A stretch of 64,000 nt of DNA, taken from positions 62,001-126,000 of the forward strand of contig JAFTFT010000038.1 of the NCBI GenBank assembly GCA_017458335.1. The letters run 5' to 3'. This DNA is from Oscillospiraceae bacterium. Its GTDB lineage: Bacteria; Bacillota; Clostridia; Oscillospirales; Oscillospiraceae. Numbering within the stretch: the first letter of the stretch is position 1; each line of letters begins with the position of its first letter. The notes beneath the pieces are model-generated. The model made no database searches. It saw only the letters and a program-made list of their open reading frames with translations, and was not told where the DNA came from. This document shows, piece after piece, positions 38,908 to 46,990 of this stretch. A program made the translations under genes and the position numbers.

Positions 38908-39192
38908 CTAATACGCCTCCAGGTGCGCCTTGTCGCTGAGGTCCTCGTCGGTCATCAGGTCGATGGCCACGCGGATCGTCTGGATTTTTTCCCGCAGATT
39001 GTTCTCCACAACCTGTTCCCGGCGTCCCGCCAGTTCATCCAGATACAGCAGGCTGACCGAGCGGACAGCCTCTTCCGTGTCCCGTCTGGACCGGGCTCCC
39101 GTCCACATCGTTACGACCACCAGCATGATGGCGAGAATCAGGCTCCCGATCACCGCGATCGCCGTGGTTGAATTCTTTCTGTCGTGATTCAT
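38908..39192 (-). pseudogene. Histidine kinase N-terminal fragment, cut by an in-frame TAG
   Basis: 94 residues starting MNHDRKNSTTAIAVIGSLIL, with a ribosome site (GGGGGTG, eight bases ahead). One signal-anchor helix (AVIGSLILAIMLVVVTMWTG) is followed by a helical sensor lead-in ending DKAHLEAY, then TAG. The next in-frame codons are Thr-Arg-Met, and Met starts the kinase ORF. A CAG-to-TAG change would restore one protein of about 786 residues. Confidence 0.75.
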
Positions 39193-39240
39193 CAGGGCTT
39201 CACCCCCATCTCTGTCATGTCCCATCTGTATGACACTACT

Positions 39241-39269
39241 ATTTTATACGAATCGATCCCTGCTTGCAA
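39241..39269 (-). promoter_or_regulatory. Promoter of the split histidine kinase
   Basis: On the minus strand TTGCAA, a 17-bp spacer and TAAAAT, 49 bp ahead of the start at 39192. The remaining 260 bp up to the thioredoxin gene show no element I can support. Confidence 0.5.
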
Positions 39270-39528
39270 CAGAAATTTCCGGTTCCCGATCTTTGGATCA
39301 TCGGGATGTGCCCGGATCATCCGGAAAAAAGATTGAAGAGATCCCTTTTTTCTGGTATGATGCTTTTGATCCGCAGGAATACCGGCGAAGACGCGGCGGC
39401 AGACAGGCGGCTTTCCCGCGTGTGACCGGAGTGTGACAGATCATGTGTTACAATCGGATCAATGAATCGGACGAACAGACCGACAAAATATTCTGCAAAT
39501 ATTATACGAAAAGAAAGGACTGAAGATC

Positions 39529-40497
39529 ATGAAAAAAATTATTTCCGTTCTCCTCGCGCTTCTGCTGCTGGCGGGCCTGAGCTGCACGGCCTTCGCCGCC
39601 CAGGACGGCATTCAGCCCGGCGACGCCATGCCGGATTTCACGGTAGCCCTCTGTGACGGAACCGACGCCACCCTCTCCGAACTTCTGAAGGATCATGACC
39701 TTGTTGTCCTGAACGTCTTCGCCACCTGGTGCGGTCCCTGCAAGGTGGAGTTTCCGGAGATGGAGAAGACGTATCAGGCCCACCGCGACCGGATGGTGAT
39801 TCTCTCGGTCTCCGGCGACCCGAATGACACGGCCGCGATGATCGCGGCCTACAAGGAAGAGAACGGCCTGAGCTTCCCGATGGGCATGGCGGGCGACGCG
39901 CTGGACTTCCTGGATGTCACCGCGTTCCCGACCACCGTGTTTATTGACCGCGACGGAAAGGTCGGCTTCTATAAGGTCGGCTCCTTCGTGCAGGAGGGGG
40001 ATTTTGAGGCAAAGGTAAACACCTTCCTCTCCCCGGATTACGACGGAACGCCGCTGGCGTCGGAAGTGGCCTCCGGCACTCTCCCGATCATTCTGCTGGT
40101 CGGGGCCGCGCTCGCCGTTATTGCCGTTATCCTGCTGGTGATCGGCAGATGGTGCCTCTTCCGCAAGGCAGGAAAGCCCGGCTGGCACAGCATCATCCCG
40201 ATTCTGAGCATGTATCAGGAGTATGCCATCAGCTGGAAGGGCTGGGTTGGGCTTCTCTCCCTGCTCTGCGGCGCTGGGATATCCGCGAGCTACAAGTTTC
40301 TTGGGCAGACCAACGCCTCGGCCCTGCTCATGCTCGCCCTCGGACTTGTCTCCTTCGTGCTGCACGTGATCGAGAGCTTCCGCCTGGCGAAGGCCTTCGG
40401 CAAGGGAGGCGGCACGGGAATCCTGCTGGTGCTGCTGCGGAATATCAGCCGCTTCTTCCTCGGCGTGGGGAAAGCCAAGTACGTCAGAGAAGATTAA
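39529..40497 (+). CDS. Secreted thioredoxin-fold protein fused to a DUF5684-like membrane domain
   Basis: 322 residues. A signal peptide (KKIISVLLALLLLAGLSCTA, cleavage near AFAA) is followed by a TlpA/ResA-like thioredoxin domain (about 28-170) with WCGPCK (Cys68, Cys71) and the cis-Pro in AFPTTVFID. Residues about 185-320 hold four membrane helices with GWHSIIPILSMYQEYAISWK, typical of DUF5684. It should act on disulphides outside the cell while held in the membrane. GAAAGGA precedes the ATG. Monocistronic. Confidence 0.85.
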   Translation: MKKIISVLLALLLLAGLSCTAFAAQDGIQPGDAMPDFTVALCDGTDATLSELLKDHDLVVLNVFATWCGPCKVEFPEMEKTYQAHRDRMVILSVSGDPNDTAAMIAAYKEENGLSFPMGMAGDALDFLDVTAFPTTVFIDRDGKVGFYKVGSFVQEGDFEAKVNTFLSPDYDGTPLASEVASGTLPIILLVGAALAVIAVILLVIGRWCLFRKAGKPGWHSIIPILSMYQEYAISWKGWVGLLSLLCGAGISASYKFLGQTNASALLMLALGLVSFVLHVIESFRLAKAFGKGGGTGILLVLLRNISRFFLGVGKAKYVRED

Positions 40498-40532
40498 AAC
40501 CGGGAAGAAGAAAACCCGAAAGAAGAAAAAAC
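40498..40532 (+). repeat. Purine-rich imperfect duplication after the thioredoxin gene
   Basis: Two similar ~16-nt units (ccgggaagaagaaaac and ccgaaagaagaaaaaac) directly after the stop codon. They resemble the purine arrays at the starts of the DPD-like, addB and pyr genes. Confidence 0.55.
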
Positions 40533-40535
40533 AGA

Positions 40536-40600
40536 CCGACTGCCGGGGAAGCCTGTGGGCACAGCGCTCATCAGGTCGTCTCCCCGGCATTCGGTTTATT
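40536..40600 (+). ncRNA. Structured terminator-like RNA element, copy A
   Basis: An outer 14-bp stem (ccgactgccgggga with tccccggcattcgg, one small mismatch) closes a 31-nt loop and is followed by TTTATT. Inside, TGGGC-acagc-GCTCA forms a second hairpin. The loop matches copy B (44295-44360) while the outer stem differs by paired changes. It lies 38 bp after the thioredoxin stop, so at least a terminator; a small RNA or sensor role is conjecture. Confidence 0.6.
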
Positions 40601-40632
40601 CATCTCCCGGCATCTGTACGTACTTCCGACGC

Positions 40633-42129
40633 TCAGACAAGCGGTTCACGCCGTTTGTTATAGGGCAGAATGCTTTCCGTGGGACAGACCAGGACGCAGA
40701 GGTGGCAGCCCACACATCTGCGCAGATCCAGAACCGGCTTCCGGTCCCGGCCCATCGAAACAGCCTGATGTCCCCCGTCCGCGCAGGAGATCACGCAGCG
40801 TCCGCATCCGATGCAGGTCTCTCTCTGAAAGCGGGGATAGACCACCGTGTCCCGTTCCAGGACATCCGTCGACGCGTGGACCGCCGTAAGGCCGAGGCCC
40901 CGGGCGTCCCGGATGCTGCCAAAGCCCTTCTCCAGCAGGTAGCGGTTCATGCCCGACTTCAGGTCGTCGATGATGCGGTATCCGTACTGCATGACCGCCG
41001 TGGTCACCTGAACACTGCCGCAGCCGAGCAGGATATACTCCATCGCATCCTTCCAGGTCTCGATCCCGCCCATACCGCTGATGTGAAGGGATTTGAGCTC
41101 CTCTTCCCAGCCGAGCTCCGCGATCATCCGCAGGGCGATGGGTTTCACGGCATTGCCGCTGTAGCCGCCGACCGCGCTCATGCCGTGGACGGCGGGAGCG
41201 GAGACATAGGTGTGAAGGTTCTCCCCCAGGATGCTCTTGATGGTGTTGATGGCCGCGAGCCCGTCGGCGCCCCCGCGTTTCGCGGCAAGTGCGGCCGGAA
41301 CCAGGCTCTGGACATTGGGCGTCAGTTTTGCGAGCACCGGTATGCCGCAGCCGCGTTTGGCCGCTGCGGTGTAGCGTTCCACCAGGTCTGGAATCTGCCC
41401 GATGTCTGAGCCAAGACCGTCGCTGGCCATGTTGGGACAGGAGAAGTTCAGCTCGACCGCGTCCGCTCCGTTTTCCTCGCACTGCCGCGCCAGGTCCGCC
41501 CATTCCCGCTCATTCTGCCCCATGATGGAGGCAAGGATGAACTTGTTGGGGTAGTTCTTCTTCAGATCGCGGAAGATCTTCATGTTTTCCGCGACGCTGT
41601 GGTCGGAGAGCTGCTCGATATTCTTAAAACCGATGATGGTTCCGTTGTCCCCCTTGACGGCGGAAAAGCGCGGCGAGGCCTCGTGGATCTCAAAGTTGCA
41701 GATCGTCTTGAAGCAGGCGCCGCCCCAGCCGGCTTCAAAGGCCCGCGCGCACATGTCATAGGTGCTGGCCACCACCGAAGACGAGAGCAGGAAGGGATTC
41801 TCCAGGGGCACGCCGCAGAGGTCGGTTTTCAGCCGGTCTTCACCGGAAACCGGCTCGACTTCCGGAAGGACCTCATCGTGCAGGCGGGTCATCAGCGAGC
41901 GGATGCCCACCTTTCCCGGGGCCGGGCAGGCGGACTCGCAGGGGGCGGGACATTCGCGGCAGGGGAAATTCTCTCTGAGCTTTTCCGCCGCGCAGCTCTC
42001 GTTGTCAAACCAGATGCTTCGCAGGAGATCTGCCGCGTCCAGTTTTCCGCAGGCTGCCGTGCAGGGAGCGTCCCTGCACAGGACGCAGCCGATCATGTCT
42101 TTTCGTCCGAGCAGCGTGGAATAATGCAT
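40633..42129 (-). CDS. PreA/DPD-like flavoprotein with N-terminal and C-terminal Fe-S domains
   Basis: 498 residues. Residues 15-68 hold nine Cys in a pattern like the N-terminal Fe-S domain of dihydropyrimidine dehydrogenase (CVLCRDAPCTAAC, PCRECPAPCESAC). Residues about 105-400 are a dihydroorotate-dehydrogenase-like FMN barrel with the catalytic Cys in ELNFSCPN. The end has two 4Fe-4S motifs (CIGCGRCVISC, CVGCHLCVLVC). The FAD/NAD(P)H domains of full DPD are absent. Probably reduces or oxidises a pyrimidine-like substrate in the cytoplasm. The ATG at 42129 follows GGAAGGG; the open frame upstream is only repeat sequence. Confidence 0.8.
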   Translation of the reverse strand: MHYSTLLGRKDMIGCVLCRDAPCTAACGKLDAADLLRSIWFDNESCAAEKLRENFPCRECPAPCESACPAPGKVGIRSLMTRLHDEVLPEVEPVSGEDRLKTDLCGVPLENPFLLSSSVVASTYDMCARAFEAGWGGACFKTICNFEIHEASPRFSAVKGDNGTIIGFKNIEQLSDHSVAENMKIFRDLKKNYPNKFILASIMGQNEREWADLARQCEENGADAVELNFSCPNMASDGLGSDIGQIPDLVERYTAAAKRGCGIPVLAKLTPNVQSLVPAALAAKRGGADGLAAINTIKSILGENLHTYVSAPAVHGMSAVGGYSGNAVKPIALRMIAELGWEEELKSLHISGMGGIETWKDAMEYILLGCGSVQVTTAVMQYGYRIIDDLKSGMNRYLLEKGFGSIRDARGLGLTAVHASTDVLERDTVVYPRFQRETCIGCGRCVISCADGGHQAVSMGRDRKPVLDLRRCVGCHLCVLVCPTESILPYNKRREPLV

Positions 42130-42140
42130 GTTTACCCTTC

Positions 42141-42216
42141 CTTTCCTGTGTTGTTCTTTCCTGTTTCCTTCTTTCCTGTTTCGTTCGTTCCTGTGTCGTT
42201 TCTCCCCTGTCCCGTT
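42141..42216 (-). repeat. 15-nt tandem array upstream of the PreA-like gene
   Basis: On the plus strand: ctttcctgtgttgtt, ctttcctgtttcctt, ctttcctgtttcgtt, cgttcctgtgtcgtt and a fifth degenerate unit. On the transcript each unit carries an AGGAAAG-like ribosome-site motif. It lies between the stop of the cNMP/ParB-like gene and the ATG at 42129. Confidence 0.8.
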
Positions 42217-42241
42217 CCGTCGCCTGTCACCGTAAAAGGGA

Positions 42242-43099
42242 TCAGAGAAGTCCTCCCGAATCACCGGGGTTCAGAATCCGGATCCGAAGTTTTTCCAGTC
42301 CGCATTTGAGCGCGGCGGCCCAGCGGTGGTGACCGTTCAGGATCCTGTATCCGCCGGATTCCAGTTTTGAGACATACACCGGCTCTGGATAGATCGGTTC
42401 GTCAAAGCGCCGAAGCTGCGGAATCATTTTGACATATTCCATGATAATCCGGTCATTGGGGCCCACGGCTGCTTTTGAAAACTCATCATCCGGGTTGGCG
42501 TGCAGCTCTTCGGGAGCGGCGGTGCGTTTGAACCTTTTCTCCAGAAAGCCTGCCTTGACGATGTTGGCCTTCTTTCCGTACTGTTCCAGATCCTCCAGCA
42601 CATAGGGGAAGAAGGAAGAATACTGGCCGATGCGGATGCTGTCCTGCCGGTCGGCTTCCCTGCTGATCTCCAGCAGCTTCCGGTTCAGATCATCGCTCTT
42701 TCCGGTTCCGCTCTGTGCTGCCGCTTCGCTCTCCCGCAGGGCATGGCACGCGGAATAAAAGCGCCCGTCGATCTCGCGGATCCGGGAACTCAGCTGCCGC
42801 ATGATCCGGATGATCTGGTCCGGCCGGTTCCGGAAGAAAAGCGCCAGATCCTCCTCGTTCAGCTCGGTCAGAACCGTCGCATCCTCCAGAATGACGGCCG
42901 TCGCGTTGCGCGGAAGGCCCTCGATCATTCCCATCTCGCCCAGGAAATCGTCCTGCTTCAAAACGGCGATCTGCTTTTCACCGGATGTCCCGTAATCGGT
43001 ATAGACGCCGACAGAGCCTGCCTTGATGACGTACATGGTGAGGGCAAGATCACCCTCCCGGAAAAGAATCTGTCCCTTGGAAGTCGTTACTGTCTCCAT
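42242..43099 (-). CDS. Cyclic-nucleotide-binding domain protein with ParB-like C-terminal domain
   Basis: 285 residues. Residues 1-115 are a cNMP-binding beta-roll (GQILFREGDLALTMYVIKAG, FLGEMGMIEGLPRNATAVIL), but the phosphate-binding Arg block is only partly conserved. The middle is helical. Residues about 235-275 match a ParB/Srx-like fold (PVYVSKLESGGYRILNGHHR, WAAALKCG). No helix-turn-helix is present, so this is not a CRP-type regulator. GGGGAG precedes the ATG; it lies about 20 bp downstream of a second cNMP-domain gene. Function not known. Confidence 0.7.
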   Translation of the reverse strand: METVTTSKGQILFREGDLALTMYVIKAGSVGVYTDYGTSGEKQIAVLKQDDFLGEMGMIEGLPRNATAVILEDATVLTELNEEDLALFFRNRPDQIIRIMRQLSSRIREIDGRFYSACHALRESEAAAQSGTGKSDDLNRKLLEISREADRQDSIRIGQYSSFFPYVLEDLEQYGKKANIVKAGFLEKRFKRTAAPEELHANPDDEFSKAAVGPNDRIIMEYVKMIPQLRRFDEPIYPEPVYVSKLESGGYRILNGHHRWAAALKCGLEKLRIRILNPGDSGGLL

Positions 43100-43119
43100 T
43101 TCAAATCTCCCCTGCCGTC

Positions 43120-43593
43120 TCAGCCGTTTGCGGGCTGTTCCCGTTCAACGGCGGCGTATTTCGCGATTCTGGCCAGAAGCTCGTCGTTTTTCTGATAGCC
43201 GAAGCTCTCGGCATCGAGGGCGTCACGGACCGTATGACAGACATCGACGTACCGCCGCGTGGTACTGCGCAGCCGGGAGCACATCTGCAGCAGGAGCAGC
43301 ATTCCGCTCTCCGGATTCTCTTCAAACCAGCTTCGGGCGTCTTCCTCGGTCAGGGTTTCGAGTTCCGTTTCCTCTTCCAGAATGACCGCCGTGGCCGTGC
43401 GCGGAGCGTGGTCCAGGAGGCCCATTTCTCCGAAAATCTGGTCCTCCAGAAGCTCTGCAAGCTTAACCTCGTCGGAACTGCCGTAGTCCAGAAACAGGCC
43501 GACTCTGCCGTGCAGGACATGATACATGAAGACGCTTTCATCGCCCTGACGGAAAACGATCTCGTTCAGATGATACTGTTTTCTCTCTCTCAA
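43120..43593 (-). CDS. Cyclic-nucleotide-binding domain protein without DNA-binding domain
   Basis: 157 residues. A cNMP-binding beta-roll covers most of it (NEIVFRQGDESVFMYHVLHG, IFGEMGLLDHAPRTATAVIL); the rest is helical and ends REQPANG. There is no HTH. The start is read as TTG at 43593, six bases after AAGGG and aligned with the start of the neighbouring cNMP gene; another TTG at 43644 gives 17 extra residues but has no spacing. Probably an allosteric or partner-binding module acting with the next gene. Confidence 0.65.
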   Translation of the reverse strand: MRERKQYHLNEIVFRQGDESVFMYHVLHGRVGLFLDYGSSDEVKLAELLEDQIFGEMGLLDHAPRTATAVILEEETELETLTEEDARSWFEENPESGMLLLLQMCSRLRSTTRRYVDVCHTVRDALDAESFGYQKNDELLARIAKYAAVEREQPANG

Positions 43594-43749
43594 GCTGATC
43601 CCTTCCCTTTCCCATGATGATGCATGAAGAATGCTTTTCAACACTCCGCTTTTGTGCTATAGTAAGCAGCGATAACGTGAAATCATTCTCCTCAACGAAA
43701 ATGCATCGCCTGTATATCTTATGATTATATGATAAACTGAGGTTTCGCC

Positions 43750-44244
43750 GTGAAAATATCCTTTGATCTTGACGACGTGCTGTTTGTCTCCCCGGACAAG
43801 TACGAGACCGAGCCGGCCCTGCGCTTCCCTTATAATCTTCTTTTCAAGGACCGCCTGCGGAAAGGAACCGTGAAACTGATCCATGAACTGCAGAAACGAG
43901 GCTTCGAGGTCTGGGTCTATACCTCGTCCTTTCGTCAGGAGCGGTATATCCGTTCCCTTTTCCAGCGCTACGGCGTGCATATCGACCAGGTCGTAAACGG
44001 CCAGCGTCACGAAGAAGAGGTCCAGCGGGGCAGGAAAACCCGTCTGCCACAGAAAATGCCGAACTTCTATCATATCTCTCTGCATGTTGACGACGAACAA
44101 TCCATCGAGAAGAGCGGACGGATGTACGGCTTCCGGACCTTCCGGGTTTTTGAGCCGGACAGCGGCTGGGCCAAAAAGGTTCTGGATGAGGCCCTCCGGG
44201 TCCGCAGACTGGAAGAAAAGAACGATGAACACCGCGATCAGTGA
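43750..44244 (+). CDS. HAD-superfamily-like hydrolase
   Basis: 164 residues. HAD motif I is ISFDLDDVLFVSP at the very N-terminus, motif II is VWVYTSSFRQERYI, and a later Asp pair (LHVDDEQSIEKSG) fits motif IV; this resembles the 5'-nucleotidase/NIF-like small HAD group. No cap domain is visible. Cytoplasmic phosphatase of unknown substrate. Stands alone and ends before RNA element B. Confidence 0.7.
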   Translation: MKISFDLDDVLFVSPDKYETEPALRFPYNLLFKDRLRKGTVKLIHELQKRGFEVWVYTSSFRQERYIRSLFQRYGVHIDQVVNGQRHEEEVQRGRKTRLPQKMPNFYHISLHVDDEQSIEKSGRMYGFRTFRVFEPDSGWAKKVLDEALRVRRLEEKNDEHRDQ

Positions 44245-44294
44245 CATCATATCATAAGACGGAAGTCAAGGCAAGGTGAACATCTAATAGTCAA

Positions 44295-44360
44295 CTGACT
44301 GCCAAGGAAGCTTTTGAGCCCAGCGCTCATCGGCATCATCTCCTTGGCAGTCAGTTTTTT
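44295..44360 (+). ncRNA. Structured terminator-like RNA element, copy B
   Basis: A perfect 14-bp outer stem (ctgactgccaagga with tccttggcagtcag) closes a 32-nt loop, followed by TTTTTT. The inner hairpin is TGAGC-ccagc-GCTCA. The loop is clearly homologous to copy A, with the shared stretch CAGCGCTCATC. It lies 50 bp after the HAD-like gene, between convergent genes. Confidence 0.65.
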
Positions 44361-44372
44361 CCAATGCCCCTC

Positions 44373-46160
44373 TCAGATCTTTACGGTCAGCACGTTCAGC
44401 CCCAGAAGATTCTGGTAGCTGTGTTCCTTCGCAATCCGAAACACGATGCGAAGTCCGATGTTCTTCGCCGGGTCTTCGGGCGTCATCATGAGCTCGCGCT
44501 CCTGCGGGTCAAAGGGCCGGCAGTCATCCTTAAAGCGGATCATGATATCCCCGTTTTTATAAACAATCCGGAGGTCCACGCTGTGCCTTCTCCCGTCCTG
44601 GGGGAAGCCATGCTCGATAATGTTGCCGGCCATCTCCTCCATCGCGAGTGCGGCAAAAGCAGCCCGCCGGGCATCGATCCCCTTCCGGAGGCAGAACTGT
44701 TGTACCTCACGGGAAACCTGAACAACTTCCTCCATACCTCGGACACTGAGATCCAGGCGGTCCTCCTCCGCGGCGCCGAATCCGTCCGGAATGACCATCA
44801 GCTCCTCCATGTTGGACGGCAGTTTCCGCCGGACACAGCAGGAATAGAGGAAAATGACCGCGGCACAGCCAAGGCCGTTGAGAACATTGGCGGCATAGAC
44901 GCCGTTCAGACCGATTTTCGGCAGGAGCAGCGCGGAAAACAATACGACGAAGACAAGACCGTCCAGAACAGCCAGAAGGCTGACCAGGAAACTTTTATTC
45001 GAAGCCTGTCCATAGCAGGTAAAATGCATCGAAATCACACTCAGCGGCATGCAGAGCGGCAGAATGCGAAATCCCCATTCCGTCATTTCAAAAACCGGGG
45101 CCGAAGCGTCGTGATAATACAGGAAGGTCAGCTGTCTCGCCAGCAGGATCAGCACGGCGGCGATTCCCGCCATCAGCGGAACAAAGCGGTACAGCGCGTT
45201 TCGCATCACATCGGTCAGCGTCTTCCGGTCTTCCTCCCCGATACTGACCCCGAAGGCCATCCGGGATACCGCAAGCATGCCGTTCGGTACGGCCCAGAAC
45301 AGGCCAAGAAACGAATTCGCCGTGGAGAAGGCAGAGATGCCAAGCTCTCCGACGTAACGGAGAATCAGCGCGTTGATGAGGACGCCGCGGAGCGCGACAT
45401 AGCATGTGGTAAGGGAATTCGGTATGCCGACCCGGACAAGCTCCCTCAGCATGCCCCGGTCCCGAAACCTCATGTGGAAGCGAAAAATCGATCTTCCGGC
45501 CAGGAAATGAAACGCCTCGACCAGCAGGAAAACCCCGAGTCCCGCGGAGGATGCAAGGGCCAACCCGAGTGTTCCGAGCCGGTACCGCACCACCAGAAGG
45601 TAGTTCATGCCAATGGTCACCGCAACAGAGGCAAGACTGGCCATTGTGCTGCGCCAGGGCCGGTTTTCCATGGAAAGAAAGGCGGAAAGCTGCTGCCCCC
45701 AAAGCAGCGGAAGTACACCCGGGACCTGACCGAGGATATACTGATTGAGCAGGCGACGCGTCTCAGGGTCACCGGAAACACGGCCGGGAAAGCCGGGCAT
45801 GGTATATACCACCAGAAAGAGCATGGTCACAGCGGAAAAGAGGCCGGTTCCGAGCATGCTGACCGAAAAAAGCCTGCTGTTCTGTTCCACCTGATTGTTC
45901 CCGAGGAACTTGCCGCAGATGATCTGCGAACCGCTCACAAAGAGCACGGAAACCGCTCCGATCAGGAGCCCGATGGGCGCATAGAGTCCGACGGCGCTCA
46001 TCGCCCGGGCGCCGATATAATTGCTGGCAAAAAGGCTCGAGACGATTCCGTTGATCTGACTGACCGCCGCGAGGAGAATCTGCACCGGCAGCAGGCGGAA
46101 CAGGAGCCTGTGGATCAGATAAACATCCGGATGCGGTTGTAACGAAAGCTTTCTGTTCAT
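44373..46160 (-). CDS. MATE-like transporter fused to an anti-sigma-type HATPase domain
   Basis: 595 residues. Residues 1-445 form twelve membrane helices of the MATE fold (VSQINGIVSSLFASNYIGAR, MSAVGLYAPIGLLIG). Residues about 470-595 are a GHKL ATPase of the RsbW/SpoIIAB type: N box ALAMEEMAGNIIEHG, G1 FKDDCRPFDP and G2 DPAKNIGLRIV. This would let a membrane transporter phosphorylate or sequester a cytoplasmic partner. GGTGAG precedes the ATG. No STAS-domain partner or PP2C phosphatase gene is in the window. Confidence 0.8.
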   Translation of the reverse strand: MNRKLSLQPHPDVYLIHRLLFRLLPVQILLAAVSQINGIVSSLFASNYIGARAMSAVGLYAPIGLLIGAVSVLFVSGSQIICGKFLGNNQVEQNSRLFSVSMLGTGLFSAVTMLFLVVYTMPGFPGRVSGDPETRRLLNQYILGQVPGVLPLLWGQQLSAFLSMENRPWRSTMASLASVAVTIGMNYLLVVRYRLGTLGLALASSAGLGVFLLVEAFHFLAGRSIFRFHMRFRDRGMLRELVRVGIPNSLTTCYVALRGVLINALILRYVGELGISAFSTANSFLGLFWAVPNGMLAVSRMAFGVSIGEEDRKTLTDVMRNALYRFVPLMAGIAAVLILLARQLTFLYYHDASAPVFEMTEWGFRILPLCMPLSVISMHFTCYGQASNKSFLVSLLAVLDGLVFVVLFSALLLPKIGLNGVYAANVLNGLGCAAVIFLYSCCVRRKLPSNMEELMVIPDGFGAAEEDRLDLSVRGMEEVVQVSREVQQFCLRKGIDARRAAFAALAMEEMAGNIIEHGFPQDGRRHSVDLRIVYKNGDIMIRFKDDCRPFDPQERELMMTPEDPAKNIGLRIVFRIAKEHSYQNLLGLNVLTVKI

Positions 46161-46394
46161 AGGGAGCTCACCTGCCGATCAGATTTCTGAAACACTCCCG
46201 AAATTCAGGGACTGGTATTTCGCTCATATTATTCATATTATCATATAAATATACCGGTGCTAATGTCTCCAGTTGGGTGCTGTTCTTCGCAAAGCCGGTC
46301 TCATATTTAATCGTCAGTATTCAGGTCCTCCATCAGTTCTGCAACGGAAGAAAAGCTCCGGCTTAAATGCTGTTGAACAGCTTCTGCTTAGAAG

Positions 46395-46856
46395 TTAGCT
46401 CTCTTCTGAATTCATCCCTTGGATGATCTCCCCTGCCGGAATTATTCTAAGGATAGTCAAATCAGGAATGCTGTAGATGCGGTGGAAGTATTTGCTGAGA
46501 ATCTCCTTATCTTTTGTTGTGTTCAAAAAATCTACGAAAGCATTTCTATCTACTCCATTGACATTATCCGAATAATACGCAAAAAGATAATATGAAACGC
46601 TCTTTCCTAAGTAAGTGCTTTCACAGTAATGGCAGAGCATTTCTAAAATAGGTGCTACAACACTTGATAATTGAAATTTTTTATCTTCGTGATATTTTCA
46701 TTGAATTGTTTTTATTGCAGAGGGCATATGAACATCGATATCTTCAATCACCCCTTCTAATACTACGGGGGCATCATCGTTAGAATCGAGGATTACATCA
46801 ATAGACTTATTAAATTGATATAAGTAGCCTTTTATTGTGCTATCAGCTTGTCTCAT
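46395..46856 (-). pseudogene. Decayed nuclease-like gene, AT-rich, with internal TGA
   Basis: The frame from ATG 46856 (GGTGAG ahead) reads RQADSTIKGYLYQFNKSIDV, then EGVIEDIDVHMP and AIKTIQ, hits TGA at 46698-46700, and goes on in the same frame as KYHEDKKFQLSS to a stop at 46395. The E-x2-D...IQ-[C]-KYH pattern looks like a PD-(D/E)XK core of large antiphage-type nucleases, but only about 154 codons remain. The TGA replaces the residue between Gln and Lys. A remnant of a larger gene. The 230 bp downstream and 130 bp upstream hold nothing recognised. Confidence 0.6.
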
Positions 46857-46990
46857 ATAGCTCACCACCAATCCATTTGATCTAAATGTCTGTTCTCCTA
46901 TTCCATTTTTTTAGCAAATAGAAGCAGTTTTAGATTACCAAGAATTAAAACGCGACACATAGAGGTTATTTCATTGCTCCAAACCCTTAA

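Noticed and set aside
38908..38910. TAG in the kinase considered as evidence of stop-codon recoding
   Set aside because: TAG ends other genes normally (for example 9376-9378), and no suppressor or pyrrolysine genes are in the window; a point mutation is simpler.
39230..39436. 68-codon plus-strand ORF upstream of the thioredoxin gene
   Set aside because: No ribosome site and no recognisable protein features; it overlaps the probable promoter of the kinase.
44364..46142. 592-codon plus-strand open frame
   Set aside because: Antisense of the MATE-HATPase fusion; no family features.
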